Counted from the stretch's first letter, positions 52,086 to 61,258 are shown. The stretch: DNA of 64,000 bases from JBHJGP01 sp050331695 (GCA_050331695.1 JBHJGP010000006.1:32528-96527); one strand, 5' to 3'. The notes: generated by a model not told the origin, from the sequence alone. Numbers and translations: made by a program.

Positions 52086-53726
52086 TCAGCGCATCGCCTT
52101 GATCGCGTTGATCAGGCCGTTGGTCGAGCTGTCGTGGGACGAGATTTGACCGCCGCCAGCAAGTTCGGGCAAGATCCGCTTCGCCAATTGCTTGCCCAGC
52201 TCGACGCCCCACTGATCGTAACTGTTGATGTTCCAGATGATGCCCTGGACGAAGATCTTATGCTCGTACAAGGCGATCAGCTTGCCGAGCGTCGCCGCGT
52301 CCAGATGGCGGTAGAGGATCGTCGTCGACGGCCTGTTGCCCTCGAACAATTTGTGCGGCAGGAGCGCCTCGAGAGCATCACCCGAAAGCCCCTCAACGCC
52401 GAGTTCCGCCCGGGCCTCGGTCTCCGTCTTGCCGAAGGCCAGCGCTTCAGCCTGGGCCAGAACGTTCGCCAGCAGCTTGTCGTGATGATCGCCTAATGGC
52501 GTCCGGCTGACGGCCGCAGCCAAAAAGTCCGCGGGTACCAGCTCCGTGCCCTGGTGGATCAGCTGATAGAAGGCGTGCTGGCCATTGGTCCCGGGCTCTC
52601 CCCATATGATCGGGCCGGTATCGTAGTCGACCCGCTGGCCGTCGCGGCGGATGGTCTTGCCGTTGCTCTCCATATCGCCCTGCTGGAGATATGCTGCGAA
52701 CCGGCTGAGATTCTGCTCGTAGGGGAGCACGGCAACATTGCTGGCGCCCAGGAAGTTGCGGTTCCAAATGCCGATCAGTCCCATTAGGACCGGCAGATTG
52801 GTCTCGAGCGGCTGCTCACGAAAATGCTGGTCCATCCGATGGGCGCCGTCGAGCAGCTCCTCGAACAGCTCGAAGCCCACCGCCAGAGCGATCGGCAGAC
52901 CGATCGCGGACCACAGAGAATAGCGACCGCCGACCCAGTCCCAGAACCCGAACATGTTTTGTTCGTCGATGCCGAAAGCGGTCACGGCTTCCGCATTGGT
53001 GGAGACAGCGACGAAATGCTTGGCGACGTCGGCGTCCGAACCCAGGGCCTCGATCAGCCAGTTTCGAGCCGACGTGGCGTTGGTCATGGTTTCCTGGGTG
53101 GTGAAGGTCTTGGACGCGATTACGAACAGGGTTCGAGCCGGATCCAGACGGGCGAGCGTGTGCACCAGGTGGGCACCGTCGACATTGGAGACGAAATGAA
53201 GCCGCAGATCTGCCCGCTGATCCGGCTTCAGCGCCTCGGTGACCATGAGCGGTCCCAGATCCGAGCCGCCGATACCGATATTGACGATGTCGGTGATGGT
53301 CTCGCCGCTGTGGCTCTTCCAACTGCCGGAGCGAACCCGCCCGACAAAGTCCGACATGCGTTCCAGGATTTGGTTGACCGCGGGCATCACGTCCTGGCCG
53401 TCGACCGTCACTGGTTCGTTACCTCGGTTTCGAAGGGCCGTGTGCAGGACCGCGCGGTCCTCAGTGACATTGATTTTCTGGCCTTCGAACATGGCATCCC
53501 GCCAGCGTTCCAACTCAGCCTGGCGCGCCAGATCGAGAAGCAGCGACACCGTCTCGCCGGTGCTCCGCTGCTTCGAGAAATCGACCAGCAAACCTTCCGC
53601 CTGGAACGAGAAGGCGGCGAAGCGGTCGGGATGCGCTGCGAACAGTTCGCGAAGATTGTGGCCGCCGGTCAGTGCCCGGTGATCGTTGAGAGCGGTCCAC
53701 GCCGCGCTCTGGCTCAAACTTGTCAC
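52086..53726 (-). CDS. pgi: Glucose-6-phosphate isomerase
   Basis: Interconverts glucose 6-phosphate and fructose 6-phosphate; 546 residues, usual bacterial length. Signatures: IGIGGSDLGPLM, DWVGGRYSLWSAIG, and FVQGIIWNINSYDQWGVELG. The start is a GTG at 53726, 11 bases after the eda stop. In this cluster it would recycle triose- or fructose-derived phosphate back into the Entner-Doudoroff pathway. Confidence 0.96.
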   Translation of the reverse strand: MTSLSQSAAWTALNDHRALTGGHNLRELFAAHPDRFAAFSFQAEGLLVDFSKQRSTGETVSLLLDLARQAELERWRDAMFEGQKINVTEDRAVLHTALRNRGNEPVTVDGQDVMPAVNQILERMSDFVGRVRSGSWKSHSGETITDIVNIGIGGSDLGPLMVTEALKPDQRADLRLHFVSNVDGAHLVHTLARLDPARTLFVIASKTFTTQETMTNATSARNWLIEALGSDADVAKHFVAVSTNAEAVTAFGIDEQNMFGFWDWVGGRYSLWSAIGLPIALAVGFELFEELLDGAHRMDQHFREQPLETNLPVLMGLIGIWNRNFLGASNVAVLPYEQNLSRFAAYLQQGDMESNGKTIRRDGQRVDYDTGPIIWGEPGTNGQHAFYQLIHQGTELVPADFLAAAVSRTPLGDHHDKLLANVLAQAEALAFGKTETEARAELGVEGLSGDALEALLPHKLFEGNRPSTTILYRHLDAATLGKLIALYEHKIFVQGIIWNINSYDQWGVELGKQLAKRILPELAGGGQISSHDSSTNGLINAIKAMR

Positions 53727-53737
53727 AGGCTAACGTC

Positions 53738-54376
53738 CTAGCTGGTTGCGAGGGTCGCGGCGCCGGCCGCGAGCTCGGTGATCTGATCCCAATCGCCGGC
53801 CGAGAGGGCCGCTTTCGGCACCATCCAGGAGCCGCCCACGCAAACGACGTTGGACAGGGACAGATAGTCCGGTGCGCTCTGCTGGCTGATCCCACCGGTC
53901 GGGCAAAAGCGGACCTCAGCCAGGGGCGAGGCCAGGGCTTTCAGAAAACTAGCGCCGCCCGCCGGCTCGGCCGGGAAAAATTTCTGGTTCGCGTAGCCAT
54001 GTTCTAGGAGATGCATGGCCTCGCTCGCGGTGGAGGCACCGAACAGGAACGGCAAGGGCGAGCGCTCGGCGGCACCGCGAATAAGCGGCGCCGTGCCTGG
54101 GCTGACGGCGAAGGTCGCGCCGGCCCGCTCAGCCTCTTCCAGCTGCTCTGGCGTTAACACCGTGCCCGCGCCGATAACAGCCTCGGGCTGGCGCGCCTTC
54201 ATCCTTGCAATCACTTCGAGCGCGGCCGGTGTCCGAAGGGTGATCTCGAAAACCTTGAGGCCACCCGCCCACAGCGCGTCGGCCAAGGGCTCCGCATGGG
54301 CCGCATCATCCAGGACCAGAACCGGGACTACCGGCCCCAGGCTCACGATCTCGGCCATGAGCTCTTGCTTGCTCAT
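53738..54376 (-). CDS. eda: 2-dehydro-3-deoxy-6-phosphogluconate aldolase (KDPG aldolase)
   Basis: Class I aldolase, 212 residues, splitting KDPG into pyruvate and glyceraldehyde 3-phosphate. The catalytic Glu lies in EVIARMKARQPEAVIGAGTV and the Schiff-base lysine in NQKFFPAEPAGG; RFCPTGGIS is the phosphate-binding end. The ATG overlaps the edd stop by 4 bases. Second step of the Entner-Doudoroff pathway. Confidence 0.96.
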   Translation of the reverse strand: MSKQELMAEIVSLGPVVPVLVLDDAAHAEPLADALWAGGLKVFEITLRTPAALEVIARMKARQPEAVIGAGTVLTPEQLEEAERAGATFAVSPGTAPLIRGAAERSPLPFLFGASTASEAMHLLEHGYANQKFFPAEPAGGASFLKALASPLAEVRFCPTGGISQQSAPDYLSLSNVVCVGGSWMVPKAALSAGDWDQITELAAGAATLATS

Positions 54377-56205
54377 GGGTTAACTCCGCCGAGGACGCCG
54401 GCGCCGGTTTCGGCACCGCCGACCAACGATCTGAAGCCGGCGAACAGCTCGCGGCCCAGACCGTCATGATAGGTCGACAGATCCGTCGATACCGCGACCC
54501 GCTCGGCCCACTCGGCCGCATCGACCAGCGCTTCGAGCTCGCCGGTCCGGCTGTCGATCCGGATCACGTCACCGTCCCGGATCTTGGCGATCGGCCCGCC
54601 ATCCGTCGCCTCCGGCGTCAGGTGAATCGCCGCCGGCACCTTGCCCGACGCGCCGGACATGCGGCCGTCGGTGACCAACGCCACCTTGAAACCTTTGTCC
54701 TGGAGAACGCCTAGATTGGGCGTCAATTTGTGTAGCTCGGGCATGCCGTTGGCGCGGGGGCCCTGGAAACGGACCACGGCCACCATGTCGCCTTCCAGTT
54801 CGCCGGCCTTGAAGGCGGCTATGAGCTCGTTCTGGTCGTGGAATATGCGGGCCGGCGCCTCGACCACCCGATGCTCGTCCTTGACCGCCGAGGTTTTGAT
54901 GACGGCTCGGCCCAGATTGCCGTTCAGAAGCTTGAGACCGCCATCACTAGCGAAGGGTTTGTCGACCGGTGCCAGGATCGCTTCGTCTCCCGAGGCCTCG
55001 GCGATGTCATCCCAGACCAGTTTTTCGTCCGTTAAGGCCGGTTGGCTCTTGTAACGGCTTAGCCCGCCGTCGCCCGTCACCGTGCGGACGTCGTCGTGGA
55101 GCAGGCCTGCGTCGAGCAATTCCGAAATCAAAAAACCCATGCCGCCGGCGGCGTGGAAATGGTTCACGTCCGCCAGACCGTTCGGATAGATCCTCGTCAA
55201 AAGCGGGATCGCTTCCGAAAGGTCGGCGAAATCGTCCCAGGCGAGCTTGATACCGGCGGCTTGGGCCATGGCGATCAGATGCAGGGTGTGGTTGGTCGAA
55301 CCACCGGTGGCCAAGAGCCCGACGACACCATTCACAACCGCCTTTTCATCGATCACCCGTCCAGAAGGCGTGTAGTCATTGCCCAGCGCCGTAATCTCCG
55401 TCACCCGCCTGGCAGCGGCCTTGGTCAGCGCGTCGCGCAAGGGCGTGTTCGGATTGACGAAGCTCGCCCCCGGCAGATGCAGGCCCATGATCTCCATCAG
55501 CATCTGATTGGAGTTGGCGGTGCCGTAGAAGGTGCAGGTGCCGGGGCTGTGGTAGGAGTCGCTTTCGGCTTGCAGGAGCTCGTCGCGGCCTACCTTGCCC
55601 TGGGCATAAAGTTGGCGAATGCGCGACTTCTCGGCATTGGGCAGGCCCGAAGGCATGGGCCCAGCGGGCACGAACACGGCCGGCAGATGGCCGAAGCTGA
55701 GCGACGCGATCACCAGCCCCGGCACGATCTTGTCGCAGACGCCCAAAAACAAAGCACCGTCGAACATGTCGTGACTCAGCGCAACCGCCGATGCCAGGGC
55801 GATTACGTCCCGGCTGAACAGCGAGAGCTCCATGCCCGCCTGACCTTGAGTGACGCCGTCGCACATGGCCGGCACCCCGCCGGCGAACTGGGCCACCGCG
55901 CCCGCCTCGCGGCACGCCTCCTTGATCAGCGCGGGGAACCGCTCCAGCGGCTGATGCGCTGAGAGCATGTCGTTATAGGCGGAGACGATGGCGATATTGG
56001 CCTTGGCATCGCCGCCGAGCGCGTCCTTGTCGTGCGTATCGCAGGCGGCAAAGCCGTGGGCCAGATTGCTGCAGGACAGTTTTGTCCGTTGCGGCCCGCG
56101 CGCTGCCCAATCGTCGATCTTATCGAGATATCGGCTTCGGGTGTCATGGGAACGGCGAACGACCCGGTCGGTGACCTCACCGATCCTGGAATTCAGGCCA
56201 GCCAT
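54373..56205 (-). CDS. edd: Phosphogluconate dehydratase
   Basis: IlvD/Edd-family iron-sulfur dehydratase converting 6-phosphogluconate to KDPG. I place the start at ATG 56205 (610 residues), matching the length and N-terminus (SRIGEVTDRVVRRSHDTR) of known Edd proteins; GGGAG lies about 12 nt upstream. The [4Fe-4S]-related cysteines are visible in KLSCSNLAHGFAACD, FLGVCDKIVPG and PGTCTFYGTANSNQ. First gene of edd-eda-pgi-glgP; no zwf or pgl is in the window. Confidence 0.95.
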   Translation of the reverse strand: MAGLNSRIGEVTDRVVRRSHDTRSRYLDKIDDWAARGPQRTKLSCSNLAHGFAACDTHDKDALGGDAKANIAIVSAYNDMLSAHQPLERFPALIKEACREAGAVAQFAGGVPAMCDGVTQGQAGMELSLFSRDVIALASAVALSHDMFDGALFLGVCDKIVPGLVIASLSFGHLPAVFVPAGPMPSGLPNAEKSRIRQLYAQGKVGRDELLQAESDSYHSPGTCTFYGTANSNQMLMEIMGLHLPGASFVNPNTPLRDALTKAAARRVTEITALGNDYTPSGRVIDEKAVVNGVVGLLATGGSTNHTLHLIAMAQAAGIKLAWDDFADLSEAIPLLTRIYPNGLADVNHFHAAGGMGFLISELLDAGLLHDDVRTVTGDGGLSRYKSQPALTDEKLVWDDIAEASGDEAILAPVDKPFASDGGLKLLNGNLGRAVIKTSAVKDEHRVVEAPARIFHDQNELIAAFKAGELEGDMVAVVRFQGPRANGMPELHKLTPNLGVLQDKGFKVALVTDGRMSGASGKVPAAIHLTPEATDGGPIAKIRDGDVIRIDSRTGELEALVDAAEWAERVAVSTDLSTYHDGLGRELFAGFRSLVGGAETGAGVLGGVNP

Positions 56206-56360
56206 GGATGCATTGTCTCCCAATGGATCTTGGGGTTGTGCGGGCAGATCCTCGAAACGGAGGACATCTTGGTACGTCATGCCAGACCTGGGCAAAACGC
56301 TCAACGGGGCGTGGGCTTTCGATGCGAGCAGGCCGCTTGAACAGGATCCAAACGTACTGC

Positions 56361-56375
56361 ATATACATTGTATAT
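56361..56375. promoter_or_regulatory. Candidate autoregulatory operator of the toxin-antitoxin pair
   Basis: Perfect 6-bp dyad ATATAC-ATT-GTATAT, 20 bases before the antitoxin ATG, overlapping a likely -10 element (TATACA). Antitoxins of the MazE/AbrB type bind AT-rich palindromes of this sort in their own promoter; the E. coli mazEF promoter has alternating palindromes of similar composition. Inferred only. Confidence 0.45.
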
Positions 56376-56395
56376 CTATCGCTGCGGAGTTTCAA

Positions 56396-56638
56396 ATGAA
56401 CGTCCAAGTGACCCGCTGGGGCAACAGTCTCGGTGTCCGGCTCCCCAAAGCCCTGGCAAGTCAGTTCGGTATCGTCGAAGGTGCTCGCGTTCAAATCACC
56501 GCTGAAGGTGACGGCTTGGTGATCCGCAAGCTGAAGCGCCGCTATTCGCTTGAAGAGCTACTCGAAGGGACGACACCTGAAGCAATGAGCGAAGCTTTCG
56601 ATTGGGGTGAGGATAAAGGTCGCGAAATCGTCGAATGA
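56396..56638 (+). CDS. MazE/AbrB-type antitoxin
   Basis: Antitoxin of 80 residues. The N-terminal swapped-hairpin DNA-binding domain reads VQVTRWGNSLGVRLPKALA, followed by VEGARVQITAEGDGLVIRK, as in MazE. The C-terminal tail (RRYSLEELLEGTTPEAMSE) would wrap around the toxin. Overlaps the toxin gene by 4 bases. Frames that start further upstream run back through edd's complement and are not real. Confidence 0.92.
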   Translation: MNVQVTRWGNSLGVRLPKALASQFGIVEGARVQITAEGDGLVIRKLKRRYSLEELLEGTTPEAMSEAFDWGEDKGREIVE

Positions 56639-56988
56639 GCGATCAGGAACGGGCGCCGGACGCTGGAGACCTGATCTGGACCGATTTCGATCCACGTATC
56701 GGGCGCGAGAAGAGTGGTCGACGGCCGGCGCTGATCGTGTCACCAGCGGCGTTCTACGTGGCAAGCCGCTTCGTTATCGTCTGTCCGATAATGGCCCGCG
56801 TGCGCCCCTTTGCATCGAGCGTTGTTCTGCCTGACGGATTGGCCATCGGCGGCGAAATTCTGATGAGCCATGTGAGGAGCATCGACACAATGGCCCGGGG
56901 CATCGAGTTGGTCGATGAAATGGTTCCGAATGCGGTACTGATGGAGGTAAGGGCCAAATTGGCCACTCTTCTGGGCATCCCCAGTTAG
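56635..56988 (+). CDS. MazF/PemK-type endoribonuclease toxin
   Basis: Toxin of 117 residues, expected to cleave mRNA at short sequences. Conserved features: GDLIWTDFDPRIGREKSGRR, PALIVSP, and SHVRSIDTMARGIELVDEMV close to the catalytic Arg and Ser/Thr of MazF. Intact length. Encoded directly after its antitoxin, between two metabolic operons; not visibly part of a larger mobile element. Confidence 0.92.
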   Translation: MSDQERAPDAGDLIWTDFDPRIGREKSGRRPALIVSPAAFYVASRFVIVCPIMARVRPFASSVVLPDGLAIGGEILMSHVRSIDTMARGIELVDEMVPNAVLMEVRAKLATLLGIPS

Positions 56989-56996
56989 CCCTTACT

Positions 56997-57053
56997 GTCT
57001 GTCCTGAGACGGTAATGGCTTACACATTAGCGAATTACCGTCTCAGGACAGAC
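56997..57053. repeat. 20-bp perfect inverted repeat between the toxin gene and a convergent operon
   Basis: Arms GTCTGTCCTGAGACGGTAAT (56997-57016) and its exact reverse complement (57034-57053), separated by 17 nt. It lies 8 bases after the toxin stop and 8 bases before the convergent permease stop. It could act as a two-way terminator, although neither side has a clear T-run. Alternatively it is a remnant of a mobile element that brought in the toxin-antitoxin pair. Confidence 0.75.
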
Positions 57054-57060
57054 CGGGCTC

Positions 57061-57939
57061 TCAACCTTTCACCGCGCCCAAGGTCAGGCCTCTGACGATG
57101 TAGCGCTGGGCGAAGAGGGCCAAGAGGACCGGCGGGACCATCGCTATGAGGGACCGGACAGCGACGAACCAGAACTGGACGCCGCGTGTGTCGACGCCGC
57201 CGGCGATGTGCACCGGCATGGTCGCCGCCTCTTTGATCGTGAGGATCACAGCGAACAGATACTCGTTCCAGGCGAAGGCGAACATGATGAGCGCCGCGGC
57301 GGTGATCGCCGGCGCCGCCAGCGGCAGGGCGACGCGCAAGAACGCGGTGAAATAGGTGGCGCCATCGACCAGCGCTGCCTCCTCGAGCTCGATCGGCAGA
57401 TCGTAGAAGGTCTGGCGGCAGATCACGACGCAGAAGGGCAGGATGAAGGTGGCGTTGACCAGAATCAGGGCCAGCGGTGTGTCCAACAGCCCGATGGTGG
57501 AGAACAACAGAAAAAAGGGAACGGCGGTGGCGACCGGCGGCAGCACCCGCTGGGACAGAAACCAGATCGTAATGTCCCTGTTCGGGATGCCGAAAAACTG
57601 AAAACGGGCGAGCGCGTAGGCCGCGGGCAAGCCTAGAATGAGGGCGAGCCCGACCGATGCCGAGGCGATCATGGTCGAGTTGATAAAGGCGTCGTAGGTC
57701 TCGGGCACGGCGAACTGCCGGTTCCAATTCTCGAGAGTGGGCGTGAAGTCGACGAACGGCACGCCAAGACCGGCGACGGTGAAGGTCTCCGCCGGTTTCC
57801 TCAACGAGTTCGACACCGCCCAATAGATCGGGAAGAAGAAGATCAACGCGACGATGATGGCGACGATCGACCAAAACCCGTCGATCAGGGGATTGCGCTC
57901 TTCGCCCGGCTTCATGGTCCTGGGTTTCACCCTACTCAT
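57061..57939 (-). CDS. Sugar ABC transporter permease (MalG family)
   Basis: Inner-membrane permease, 292 residues. First helix IIVALIFFFPIYWAVSNSLR; EAA loop IELEEAALVDGATYFTAFLR followed by VALPLAAPAITAAALIMFAF. The ATG at 57939 overlaps the partner permease by 8 bases. The operon stops here: no ATPase gene follows, only the convergent toxin-antitoxin pair. Confidence 0.93.
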   Translation of the reverse strand: MSRVKPRTMKPGEERNPLIDGFWSIVAIIVALIFFFPIYWAVSNSLRKPAETFTVAGLGVPFVDFTPTLENWNRQFAVPETYDAFINSTMIASASVGLALILGLPAAYALARFQFFGIPNRDITIWFLSQRVLPPVATAVPFFLLFSTIGLLDTPLALILVNATFILPFCVVICRQTFYDLPIELEEAALVDGATYFTAFLRVALPLAAPAITAAALIMFAFAWNEYLFAVILTIKEAATMPVHIAGGVDTRGVQFWFVAVRSLIAMVPPVLLALFAQRYIVRGLTLGAVKG

Positions 57940-58882
57940 ACTGCCTCCGCAGCCGGCGGAAGAAGAGGGTGACGATGATCATGACGACGATCAGGAGAAG
58001 GTAAGCCATGGCCGAGGCATAGCCGAAATTGTTGAGCTTGAAGCCGTTGGTGAACGCCAGATAGCTGTAACTTTGGGTCGCGATGCCGGGCCCGCCCTTG
58101 GTCAGGGTCGCGATGATGTCGAACAGCTTGAGCGCTTCGGCCAGGCGCAAGAGCAGGATGATGATGATCACCGGCTGCAAGATCGGCAGGATGATGTAGC
58201 GCCAGAGGTCCCATTCGGAGCCGGTGTCCAGCTTGGCGCTTTCGATCAGTTCGTCCGGGATCCCCTGAAGCGCGGCGAGAAAGACAAGAAAACAGAAGGG
58301 CGTCCACTGCCAAAGATCGACCAGGATCACTGACACGAGCGCCCATTGCGGGTCGCTGAGCCAGGGGATGCCTGTCCATTGCAAGGGGCCGCCCACCTCG
58401 TAGAAGACCGTGAAGAACAAATAGCCCACGGCGATCGGCGTCGCGAAGATCGGCAGGATCATCATCGATCGAAGCACCGGCCGGGCATAGATCTGACGAT
58501 TGAACAGCCAGGCCAGCTCGAGACCCTGCACGATCTCGGTGGTCACCGCCGCCACAACGAAGATCGTCGTGACCGTCACCGCCTTCGAGACCTGTTCGTC
58601 CCGGAAGGCATGGGCGTAGTTGGCATAACCGTTCCTGGTGAACTCGGTTTCGAGCTCCCGGATGACCACGGTCCTGGTCCGGGGTGTTCCGTCTGCCCTC
58701 AGAATCGGATTGCCCTCGTCATCGCGCCGGGGGACCTTCTCCCGGCCAGTGATGACCACCTTCTGATCGACATTGTGGAAGCTCAGATAGAGCGAATAGC
58801 CGAGCGGGAAGATGGTGAAACAGAGCACCCAGATGACCGCCGGCATCAAGAAGAGAAACTTGGCGTTCGCGGTCCAGCGCAC
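57932..58882 (-). CDS. Sugar ABC transporter permease (MalF family)
   Basis: Inner-membrane permease, 316 residues, from a GTG at 58882. It has an unusually long first periplasmic loop (about residues 35-80, polar, RTRTVVIRELETEF). The EAA loop is ELIESAKLDTGSEWDLWRYI followed by ILPILQPVIIIILLLRLAEA. Partner of 57061-57939. Confidence 0.92.
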   Translation of the reverse strand: MRWTANAKFLFLMPAVIWVLCFTIFPLGYSLYLSFHNVDQKVVITGREKVPRRDDEGNPILRADGTPRTRTVVIRELETEFTRNGYANYAHAFRDEQVSKAVTVTTIFVVAAVTTEIVQGLELAWLFNRQIYARPVLRSMMILPIFATPIAVGYLFFTVFYEVGGPLQWTGIPWLSDPQWALVSVILVDLWQWTPFCFLVFLAALQGIPDELIESAKLDTGSEWDLWRYIILPILQPVIIIILLLRLAEALKLFDIIATLTKGGPGIATQSYSYLAFTNGFKLNNFGYASAMAYLLLIVVMIIVTLFFRRLRRQYE

Positions 58883-58911
58883 CGGCTCAGACCTCGCGTG
58901 CCTTAGGGTGA

Positions 58912-58936
58912 CCGCCCTTCCGCAGGAGAAGGGCGG
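58912..58936 (-). promoter_or_regulatory. Intercistronic hairpin between lipoprotein and permease genes
   Basis: Perfect 9-bp inverted repeat CCGCCCTTC / GAAGGGCGG with a 7-nt loop, 16 bases after the lipoprotein stop. A second small stem (CCCCG/CGGGG) lies next to it. No T-run. Same kind of element as those following binding-protein genes in the window. Confidence 0.5.
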
Positions 58937-58951
58937 ACCCCGGAGCGGGGC

Positions 58952-59464
58952 TTAGGAGGTGGGTGCGGGCCGCATGTTCCAGACGTCGCCCAGGAGCAAA
59001 CGATAGCTCGCCAGAAGTTCGCCGTTGGCGTCGTATTCCTGGACACGACTGCCGGCGATCACGGCATTGGAGCCGTCGGTGCAGGTCACTCCCTCCCGGT
59101 CGGGCCAACTCTCGCAGAACTCGTCCCAGGTCGCGGTCCAGGGGCTGGATGTGGTATCGCCGTCGCTCCGCACATATTTCTCGCCATTGGGCGCGTAGTA
59201 AGCGGCCCAACCTTGGCCCTGGGCCGTTTTGCCGACCTTGAGCTGACGATAGGCTGCAGGCGTCGGAACCGGCTCCCAGCCGGCGGCCGTGGCATCGGCC
59301 AAAGTCTCCTGTCCGCCCCCTATGGTCTCGGCGTCCGTCTCGCCGCCGAGCGCCGAGCCCGCCCTGTCGGCCACGTCCGAGGCGGTATCGCGCACCGCCT
59401 GGCAGCCGCTCAAGACAATCGCCAAGGCGAAGGTCGCCAGCGTCCCCCACAGTTTCTTCTGCAT
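58952..59464 (-). CDS. Lipoprotein of unknown function inside a sugar importer operon
   Basis: Not recognised. It has 170 residues from the ATG at 59464, which follows GAGGG by about 6 nt. Signal peptide and lipobox: LATFALAIVLSGC, with the lipid Cys at about residue 21. Mature part: ADRAGSALGGETDAE linker, then a compact domain with the repeated W-containing segments AGWEPVPTPAAYRQL, WAAYYAPNGEKYVRSDG and WDEFCESWPDREGVTC, and a Cys pair. It lies between the binding-protein gene and the permeases, where DUF2160-like or accessory proteins sometimes occur, so a role in substrate delivery is possible. Confidence 0.7.
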   Translation of the reverse strand: MQKKLWGTLATFALAIVLSGCQAVRDTASDVADRAGSALGGETDAETIGGGQETLADATAAGWEPVPTPAAYRQLKVGKTAQGQGWAAYYAPNGEKYVRSDGDTTSSPWTATWDEFCESWPDREGVTCTDGSNAVIAGSRVQEYDANGELLASYRLLLGDVWNMRPAPTS

Positions 59465-59560
59465 CACTGCCCTCATCGATTGATTGTCGCCATGTCGTTA
59501 TCGGCCACGGCTTCGATGGGGCAGCTACCACAGGCTTCATCAGCATTTCGTGACAAGACG

Positions 59561-59593
59561 GGGGCCGGGTGACCAGCGGATCATCCCGGCCCC
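59561..59593 (-). promoter_or_regulatory. Intercistronic GC hairpin after the binding-protein gene
   Basis: Perfect 9-bp inverted repeat GGGGCCGGG / CCCGGCCCC with a 15-nt loop, 10 bases after the binding-protein stop at 59603 and ahead of the lipoprotein gene. No T-run. Confidence 0.5.
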
Positions 59594-59602
59594 GCTTCCG
59601 GT

Positions 59603-61258
59603 TCAGCCCTTGAAGCCGATCGCCTCTTGGTACTGCTGAAGGATTTTGTCACGGCCTAACCGGTCGGTGATCTCCTCCCAGGCCGCGGCGGTATCGTCCA
59701 GGGCCTGCTGAGCGGATTTTTCACCAGCCATGGCCGCCGACAGGTTCTTGTCCATGATGTCCCAATATTCCGGCGCGCCCTCGATCCGGAGATAGGTCAG
59801 CATGGTCTCGGCGTTGAAGGTGTCGAAATAAGCCTTGGTGTAGCTGGTGACGTCGTCCGGATGCCAGCCGGCCTCGACATAGTCCTCGACCGTTGCCTCA
59901 CCGCCATCGGCTTCCAGCATCTGATAGCTGTAGCCGGGATCGACGCCGGTCCAGCCGTTCTGGGCGCTCCATTTCGAGACTTCCTTCACCGCCATCAGCG
60001 AGAAGAAATTGTAGGCCGCATCAGGCTCTTCGGCGAAGGCAGAGATGACCCCGTGCCAGGAGCCGCCGGTGGTGTTGCCCACCAGTTGCGGATTGTCGTT
60101 CTCGACCCAGGCTTCGTTCCTGTGATCCCAATATGTGTCCGAACTGGGCAACACGGCCGAGGCGCAAACGCCCTTGATCTTTGAGCGACTCTCGTCCTGG
60201 CACAGCGAGCCAACGTCACCCCAGGAAAAGACGAACACCGACTTACCGCGCAGGAAATAGTCCCAAGCTTCGCCGAGCGACCAGCCGACCTGGGCCGCCG
60301 GCCCGGTCTTGTGCAGCTCCTGAAGGAATTCGAGCGCCGCGACGTGGCCGGGACTGTTGATCATCGGCGTCATGTCGGTCGGATCGAACCAGTAGACGTT
60401 TTCGTACTGGGTCACACCCTCATCGCCCGGCGTGATCGCGAACGGCGCCGACAGCGACTGGAAATGATAATGCCCCTGCTCGCCAACCTTCAGGTGAAGG
60501 ACCATGCCACTGTCGGGCTCGGCATCATTGTCATCCCAGTTCTTGCCCGAAAAATAGTTGGCGATATCGAGAAGCTGCTGCCAGGTCTGGGGCGGCACCG
60601 GCATGTCGTAGCCGGCCTCTTCCTTGAACGCGGCCTGGTGCTCCGGGTCCTCCAGCGCGTCCTTACGATAGTAGAGCACCTGGCCATCGGCGTCGTTCAG
60701 AATGCCGTAGCCCACACCCTGCCAGGTGTGCAGGTTGAGCAATGACGCTGGCATCACGTCGTAGCTCCAGGTTGGATGCTCGCCGGACTCAAGATAATCG
60801 TCGACCGGGATCATGAAGTCGCCGCCGACCAGATCGCCGTAGAAAAACGCGCCGACGATCATGCCGTCATAGAGACCCTGACCCTGGCGAAGATCGAGCA
60901 TCATCTTGGCGTAAAGATCGGTGATCGGCGTCAGCGCGATGTCGACCGTGCCGCCGGTGAGCTCTTCCCAAACCGGGCGAAAGGCCATAAGCGGGCCGGA
61001 AATGCCACCCTTGGGCCCGCTGTCGAGTGTCAGCACGGTGATTTCGGCGCCTTCGAAGGGTAGATCGTCCGGACCTGTGATCAGGTCCCCCAGGCTCTCT
61101 TGGGGAACCACGATCTCGACATTGTCATAGTCCGGCCCAAGCTTGAGCGTGACGGTGCCATCGTCGTTCCAGTCGACATATTCGCCGGCGGCCGCCGCTC
61201 CGATGCCGAGGGCGATGGTGGCGGCGCAGGCCACCAAAAAGCTCTGCAACCTTTTCAC
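59603..61258 (-). CDS. Sugar ABC transporter substrate-binding protein (family 1, long form)
   Basis: Periplasmic binding protein of 551 residues, over 100 longer than the common 410-430. Signal peptide LQSFLVACAATIALGIGAAAA; mature start GEYVDWNDDGTVTLKLGPDY. The extra length is an N-terminal segment before the typical ITVLTLDSGPKGGISGPLMA strand. Other landmarks: YYRKDALEDPEHQAAF, WSLGEAWDYFLRGKSVFVFS and the closing AAAWEEITDRLGRDKILQQY. Heads the operon of lipoprotein and two permeases, with its own -35/-10 promoter (61313-61341) downstream of the ROK regulator. Confidence 0.92.
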   Translation of the reverse strand: MKRLQSFLVACAATIALGIGAAAAGEYVDWNDDGTVTLKLGPDYDNVEIVVPQESLGDLITGPDDLPFEGAEITVLTLDSGPKGGISGPLMAFRPVWEELTGGTVDIALTPITDLYAKMMLDLRQGQGLYDGMIVGAFFYGDLVGGDFMIPVDDYLESGEHPTWSYDVMPASLLNLHTWQGVGYGILNDADGQVLYYRKDALEDPEHQAAFKEEAGYDMPVPPQTWQQLLDIANYFSGKNWDDNDAEPDSGMVLHLKVGEQGHYHFQSLSAPFAITPGDEGVTQYENVYWFDPTDMTPMINSPGHVAALEFLQELHKTGPAAQVGWSLGEAWDYFLRGKSVFVFSWGDVGSLCQDESRSKIKGVCASAVLPSSDTYWDHRNEAWVENDNPQLVGNTTGGSWHGVISAFAEEPDAAYNFFSLMAVKEVSKWSAQNGWTGVDPGYSYQMLEADGGEATVEDYVEAGWHPDDVTSYTKAYFDTFNAETMLTYLRIEGAPEYWDIMDKNLSAAMAGEKSAQQALDDTAAAWEEITDRLGRDKILQQYQEAIGFKG

